NCBI GenBank assembly: GCA_023525975.1
Contig: CM042034.1
Location: forward strand, 24,285,501 to 24,349,500
Direction of reading: 5' to 3'
Length of the DNA stretch: 64,000 nucleotides
Source of the DNA: Smallanthus sonchifolius
Lineage: Eukaryota; Streptophyta; Magnoliopsida; Asterales; Asteraceae
Position numbers and translations under genes: made by a program. This document shows, piece by piece, positions 59,501-64,000 of this stretch. The notes beneath the pieces were generated by a model, which saw nothing but the letters and a program-made list of their open reading frames with translations, made no database searches and was not told where the DNA came from. Position 1 is the stretch's first letter. Every line of letters starts with the position of its first letter.

Positions 59501-62500
59501 TAGTCGTCACAGCTTTCCAATATTGAATATCTGTTCAACTTAGCTTTCTAGCTTTCCAATATCACTGCCCCAGTTGCCACTGCAAGCCCTAGCCACCACC
59601 ACTCCAGAGTCCAAGCGGTATCTCAACACCACCACCAGGACACCCACCATTAGAACATCCAAAGAAAGCTCCACCAAACCACCGTTAGACAGCACTCCAC
59701 GCGCAGGCGTTAACTCCACAGTTAGACGGGAACTGTGTTTAAAAAAGCGCCGTGAGGCGCTGCCTTAAGCGCGAGGCGCCCGAGGCGCTGGGCAAAGCGC
59801 CTCAAATGGGTGAGGCGCCCGAGATACATGAAGCGCTCCGAGGCGAGGCGAGGCGCCGCTTCATGTATTTTCACGTTTTTTTTTCACTGTTTTGTTATGA
59901 ATTTGAGTTCCAATTGCAGTTCCTCTTTACTTAATTCAGTTTTTTAAGTTGTTTTTTTGTGAAAATTACTCAAAGGAAGAGTTTTTAGACTGAAACAACA
60001 TTTAGTGGGAGGTTTTAAGAATGTTACTAAATTTTTTATTACTTTTTTTAGCTTAGCGCCTCGCGTACGTGAAGCCCTCGCCTCGCGCTTGAGGCGTGGC
60101 GCCTCGAATTTTGGGACCAAAACGCTTCGCCTCGCCTCGCGCTTTTTTAAACCAAGGACGGGAATTCTACCAAATTTTATGTGGATAGTCGTTGTTCCAG
60201 TCAGACTACGCCTCTGCTTTCCACGGTTGTTCTTGAAGCGGTCGACTGCAGAATCTCGTAGCCGGTTGCCGGAATCTTACCGCCAGCAGCCGGAATCTAA
60301 TCGTCGTTGCTTGTTTCTTGTTCAAGAACTGTTGCCGCTGGTTTTTGTTCCATATTTCCTGTTCTGGACTGCTAGTACTCCCAAAACCGCTCCCAATAGT
60401 CCAGAACCGTCTCAACGCTTCTTCCCAGTTCCGCTACTAGAAACCCTCGCCACTTGTTCCAGAATTGGCCCTATTTCAGCTGGAACCATGTCATGGTTTC
60501 TCTCTAAAACCTTAGTTTTAAGAAGCGAGAGGCGTATCGAGGCGTTCGGGTCCCGAGCCAAGGCGCAAAAGCGCAACACTATATGCGAGACGTAAAGTAC
60601 TTAAATAATTATATTTAGCATAGGTTTCTAGTGTTGGCTTAATTTGGAATTGCAACAAAGAAAAAAAGGAAAAAGATAACAGCAAAAATTTTATTAATTT
60701 ATTTTTTGATTTAGTAGTTTTTTTTTTGGAATTTATTTGTTCTATTTTTAGGTTGTAATTTATTCCTAGTTTAGAGAAATTATTTTTGGAGTCAAATTCT
60801 TTTTGATTTAGCTTGGTGATTAAGTTAGTATTTAGTATAAATATAAGGTTTAGTGGTCAATGTAATTTGTGGTTTTTGTTCATAATAAAATTTAAATTCT
60901 TAGGGTTGAGACGGTTTGTCTCCTAAAATTCGTTTGTTCTTCTGTATTTAACTCGATTCTGAGCCTTCAATTGATATCAGAGCTTGGTGAGAGACGTGAA
61001 GAAGAACGACGACTCAAGAGTTCAACAATCTGCTGATCGAGTCTGATTGCTGGACCAAGACCGAAGGACTGGAAACACGTACCTGAAAGGAGACAGATCG
61101 TGATCTTGATCACAGCAGGGAGTAGAAAATCTCCATTAACACCAGCAGGTTTAGAAGATCAGAATTGTGGGATAAAGGTCAAGAACAAAGCCACCAGAAA
61201 AAAAAAAAAAAAAAGCAACAGCAGGAAGAAAGAAAAAGCCAGTAGGTGGGATTTTGGTTTGCTGCAGAAGAAAAAAAGAGTACAAAAGAAGCAACGGCGG
61301 GTGTTTCGGGCTCAGTTTTGGGGCTGAAGCGGTGACCAAACAGCGCCAGATAACAGTTGTTGTAACCGCCAGAATAGTGCAGCAAGCGGGACAGCCAAGA
61401 AGGTGGTTTCGGTGGTAATCAACGGCGTTCGGTGGCTGATTTTGAGCGACCACGGACGGCAACAAGAGGCGGTAGCCGGCGATCGGGGTGATCGCGGATA
61501 GAGGCTACTGGGTGGTGGTTCACGGCCCAAAATCTACATAACAAAACTGAGTGGTGTGCTCGTGTTTTGCATCGATCGGTACAACCGAGGTGGTTGTGGA
61601 CGTTATGAAGATCAAGAAAGATTGGTGTTTGTTCGATCGGATGACCAAGATCCCAGCCAAGGGGTTGGTTATGCGAGTTCACATGGCCGAAGGACAGGTC
61701 AGGGGACGGGGTCGCGGGTATGATCAAACTAGGAGGAGCCCAAGCAACACGGTCAATGATCACTAGGAGTTTCCGTGTAGGAAACAGGTTCGGTGTTCAT
61801 CGGGGATTATGATCCAACTGTTGAAGATACGGGTCGAGTGGATATGATTCCAAATTAAGGGGGAGATTGTTGGCTTAATTTGGAATTGCAACAAAGAAAA
61901 AAAGGAAAAAGATAACAGCAGAAATTTTATTAATTTTTTTTTTGATTCAGTAGTTTTTTTTTGGAATTTATTTGTTCTATTTTTAGGTTGTAATTTATTC
62001 CTAGTTTAGAGAATTTATTTTTGGAGTCAAATTCTTTTTGATTTAGCTTGGTGATTAAGTTAGTATTTAGTATAAATATAAGGTTTAGGGGTCATTGTAA
62101 TTTGTGGTTTTTGTTCATAATAAAATTTTAAATTCTTAGGGTTGAGACGGTTTGTCTCCTAAAATTCGTTTGTTCTTCTGTATTTAACTCGATTCTGAGC
62201 CTTCATCTAGCACCTTGTGCATAAATTTAGCTATAAATAAGCTCTATATATGATTTAATAAATAAATAACTTAAATGGTCAACCTAAAAAACTATATGTA
62301 CAACATCCTAATGAATAAAATCCTCCGCCTCATTCCTCTGACTCGAGCTTTTTTCTGCGCCTTACGTGTTCTTCATGAACATCTGGCGCCTCCAGCAGTC
62401 AGAAGCCCACACCCCTACGCCTCGCGCTTAGGCACGCGTTAGGCGCGCTTTTTAAAACCGAGTCTAAAACCACCGCTACCTATGGTTGATGTTCCTGCCC

Positions 62501-63637
62501 AGGTTCGTTGTTTCTGTCCAAGTTGTTTGTTGTTTCTGTACAGGCCTGCCACTGTCGCCCCTATTCCAATTTTGATTCTTAATATCTAATAATGTTTGAG
62601 ATCAAGTTCAAACTCTAGTGTGGTCCCTGCTTCCAGTTTTGTTCATGTCCAGTCCTTGATTCCGGTCCTGTCCCACGATAAATGATTCCGGTTCCAGCCT
62701 GCTTTGTCCTTGTTTCAGTTGTGTTCTTTTTTTGGTTTCATGTTGCAGTCTACGCTCATGTTTCATGTTCCCAGTCCAGTCCTTGGTCATGTCCCAAATG
62801 TTACCCTCCAGTACTTGGTCATGTCCCTGTCATGTGTGACAGTCCCTGCCATGTGTTACAGTTCTTGCCCTATGTGTTCAAGGTTTGAGATTCCAGTATA
62901 GTTTATCATTGGGTGAAATCCCCAAGTATCAAAGTCCGATGAAATTGCAGTAGCAAGATGCAACATGATCAATGATGTTCTAGTTAGGAAGAACAATGGC
63001 TACGTGTTATTTTATTTGTAACAAGTTGGACATGATTAACATCTATGCTCCAACTTTAGGAGGAGTGTTAATTATAGAAAAGAGAGTTTAATGAGTATTT
63101 ATTATTTTTCTGCCCCCTCCATTGTAATTCATTCAGTTAAGTCCAGCCTACTTTACAAAAGAGAGTTTAATGAGTATTTATTATTTTTCTGACTCATGGG
63201 AGTTACAAGTCGAATGAACTCACACCGATTCGGACATAGACTCGCGAGTCAGTGACCATGTATTTATGAGTCGCACTACCGAGTCAACTCGTTTGAGTGT
63301 TATTTGGGTTGACTTGTACGAGTTTAATTATGCCCATAGCCCAGTAGGAAAATCATTCTCTCGATTATAAAAAAGTGGGAACTAAATGTTTTTAACTAGA
63401 AAGAATGAAAAAGAAGAATTAAATGAGGGGTATTATAACAGAGAAAAAAAAGGTTGCCTTCAACCGAAAAGAAAAGTGATGCTTTACCTGAAAAAGCATC
63501 ATCGTCTAGGTCTCCAAGAAGAGAGAATGCCTTTTCAAAGGAAGACTTTCTTGCAGCAACCAATTTCCCTGATCCGGTTTGAAATGTGATAGGAGTCTCA
63601 ACTTTATCATTGTTATCTTCACGTACCTTAGAGCATC
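50579..63637 (-). CDS. BRCA2: BRCA2 homologue, C-terminal 979 residues (5-prime end outside window)
   Basis: BRCA2 loads RAD51/DMC1 on single-stranded DNA for homologous recombination in the nucleus. Eighteen exons join in frame: 63637-63488, 58768-57959, 57750-57626, 57541-57393, 56880-56758, 56515-56333, 56268-56187, 56094-56044, 55969-55894, 55418-55307, 55217-55146, 54098-53912, 53627-53445, 53047-52905, 52548-52486, 52407-52200, 50871-50704, 50632-50579. Three BRC repeats are seen: FQTGSGKLVAARKSSFEKAF in the first exon, FKTGSGKAVNICSTGLIKAR and FQTAGGRSIKVSSHALKQAR in the second. The helical domain follows (VSTRYPFQFSRKCIKEYL; WIANHYRWIVWKLACYERCY), then OB1 (GDAPPSSPLVLCIASIQ), DGWYSVKALLDELLLKQLVS, LCLHINGTYRAHWADRLGFC and TRIYPVLYRER. 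A helix-rich piece (QLYDQRRSSIMEGIMAEFQS) lies where animal proteins have the tower, followed by OB2/OB3 (VVGLTAQNHIQ; EGQAYAVAGLTPINSDMNTI). No stop or frameshift was seen. More N-terminal exons are expected beyond 64000. Confidence 0.93.
51560..52052. mobile_element. Fold-back MITE in a BRCA2 intron
   Basis: The left arm (AGTTTCCCAAGTGTTCCACT) and right arm (TGGAACACTTGGGAAACTTA) are inverted repeats. Complementarity continues through ACTCAACTTTCATTAGGTGT and ATATGAATCCTAGTTACTAT. A TAATAAA word flanks both ends, so a duplication is possible but not resolved. It lies in the intron between the last but two and last but one exons. Confidence 0.82.
59130..59300 (+). mobile_element. LTR end and primer-binding site in the large BRCA2 intron
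   Basis: Sequence ending CCGGTTCACTTTACA at 59300 is followed at 59301 by TGATATCAGAGCTAAGG, a tRNA-Met-type primer-binding region. Its interior phrases (TAGGGTTTCTTTGTATATAG, TTTCTAGGATTCATTTCCTG) match the LTR at 63717-64000. The left boundary is uncertain. Confidence 0.65.
59733..60156. mobile_element. GGCGC-rich MULE-type MITE, copy 1
   Basis: Left TGTGTTTAAAAAAGCGCC and right GCGCTTTTTTAAACCAAG are inverted. Flanks GACGGGAAC (59724-59732) and GACGGGAAT (60157-60165) match at eight of nine positions. The ends are GC-rich (AGGCGC words); the middle is AT-rich. Confidence 0.82.
60512..62462. mobile_element. GGCGC-rich MULE-type MITE, copy 2, split by an LTR element
   Basis: Left TTAGTTTTAAGAAGCG and right CGCGCTTTTTAAAACCGAG are inverted. 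TCTAAAACC flanks it at 60503-60511 and 62463-62471, a perfect 9-bp duplication. The LTR element at 60632-62205 is inserted within it; without it the MITE is about 370 bp. Confidence 0.85.
60632..62205 (+). mobile_element. Non-autonomous LTR retrotransposon (LARD/TRIM-like), TCTAG duplication
   Basis: Two 338-bp LTRs, 60632-60969 and 61868-62205, start TGTTGGCTTAATTTGG and end GATTCTGAGCCTTCA and differ at only a few positions. TCTAG flanks both sides (60627-60631, 62206-62210). After the left LTR comes ATTGATATCAGAGCTTGG (primer-binding type) and before the right LTR AAGGGGGAGAT (polypurine tract). The 898-bp interior has no gag or pol motifs, so mobility would need an autonomous partner. An AG-rich run lies at 61195-61290. 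Confidence 0.93.
63066..63157 (+). mobile_element. Short remnant of an LTR with internal deletion
   Basis: Preceded by a polypurine-like TTTAGGAGGAG, it starts TGTTAATTATAG and ends CAGCCTACTTTACA, matching the start of the LTR at 63717 and the end of that at 59300. The middle (about 150 bases or more) is missing. Together with 59130-59300 it may bound one element. Confidence 0.6.
63078..63191 (+). repeat. 35-bp direct repeat, 79-bp period
   Basis: The 35 bases starting AAAAGAGAGTTTAATGAG occur at 63078-63112 and again at 63157-63191, spanning the right boundary of the LTR remnant. This looks like a local tandem duplication rather than a target duplication. Confidence 0.85.
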
Positions 63638-63716
63638 CTGTTTCGAAACAAACAAGACTTCAGCAATCAGTTTGAAGTTATGATCATTCATGTTTATGCT
63701 CCAACTTGAAGAGGAG

Positions 63717-64000
63717 TGTTTATTATAGATATTGATATTGTGCGATTAGGGTTTCTTTATATAAGGACATGTTCAATAACCATAATTTTGGCGAGAACCA
63801 AAAGAACCATGTACTTCTACACAAATGTAAGGATGCATGTATGCATTTTTGCATATATAAAGTAAGGATGCATGTATGCATCTGTGTAGAATGCATGGTT
63901 CTTTTGGTTCTCGCCAAAATTATGGTTCTCAATTGAACATGTCCCTCTTTATATATAGCTCATAGGCCTGAGATAGGCTTTTCGAGGATTTATTTCCTGT
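63717..64000 (+). mobile_element. LTR running off the right edge
   Basis: Starts TGTTTATTATAGATATTG directly after a GAAGAGGAG polypurine-like run. It shares TAGGGTTTCTTTATATA, TAGCTCATAGGCCTGAG and CTTTTCGAGGATTTATTTCC with the LTR at 59130-59300. It is interrupted by the 182-bp MITE at 63764. Its right end is beyond the window. Confidence 0.65.
63764..63945. mobile_element. Hairpin MITE with exact 10-bp duplication and empty-site control
   Basis: Left AGGACATGTTCAATAACCAT and right TGGTTCTCAATTGAACATGT are inverted, and the arms continue (TTTTGGCGAGAACCAAAAGA against its complement) for over 50 bases. TCTTTATATA flanks both sides (63754-63763, 63946-63955). The related LTR near 59193 reads TTTCTTTGTATATAGCTC with no insert, the unoccupied site. 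Confidence 0.93.

Noticed and set aside
59300..60595. Pro/Ser/Arg-rich open frames in the large BRCA2 intron
   Set aside because: They follow LTR and MITE sequence with simple composition and have no recognisable domain.
61551..61766. 71-residue frame in the interior of the small LTR element
   Set aside because: No gag or pol motif; its GRGRG tail reflects composition only.

Overview
This is a repeat-rich eudicot nuclear DNA window. It has AT-rich intergenic DNA, GT-AG introns, Helitrons, MITEs, copia and Ty3-type LTR elements. The style of the repeats suggests an asterid, possibly Asteraceae, but this is inference and no marker here fixes the species. Gene models below were built by hand: splice sites were located and phases checked so that every exon joins in frame.

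Region by region. 1.3-3.3 kb (minus): a cytochrome P450 of the CYP79 type, broken by two small frameshifts. 7.1-8.2 kb (plus): a small DUF971/GBBH-like-N gene, 135 aa. 10.3-10.7 kb (plus): a secreted cysteine-rich peptide gene of the ESF1/MEG type, with a 2.58-kb solo-LTR-like element inserted one base plus a 5-bp target duplication after its stop codon. 14-16.3 kb: hAT MITE and Helitrons. 16.6-18.8 kb (plus): succinate dehydrogenase iron-sulfur subunit (SDHB), two exons, 277 aa. 19.8-21.7 kb: a Helitron nest. 22.1-23.5 kb: fold-back MITEs. 23.6-27.2 kb (minus): WVD2-like TPX2-domain microtubule protein, nine exons, 518 aa, one intron GC-AG. 28-30 kb: LTR-like repeat debris. 32.3-36.4 kb (minus): membrane protein of the At3g27390 family, ten exons, 558 aa, with a MULE fold-back nested in a hAT MITE in one intron. 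36.4-41.9 kb: tandem repeats, a copia scrap and a Helitron. 41.9-49.6 kb: a copia retrotransposon (minus) with a 5-bp target duplication, split at its polypurine tract by a second solo LTR of the family seen at 10.75 kb. 50.6-63.6 kb (minus): the C-terminal 979 residues of a BRCA2 homologue in 18 exons. Its N-terminal exons lie beyond the right edge, and its 4.7-kb intron holds an LTR element nested in a MULE-type MITE.

The host genes are ordinary single genes with unrelated roles (mitochondrial respiration, microtubules, homologous recombination, specialised metabolism, secreted peptide); there is no operon-like or cluster logic. The most distinctive content is the transposon record. Several insertions carry exact target duplications, one has an empty-site control inside the window, and two related giant LTRs carry different minisatellites built on the same inverted-repeat plan.
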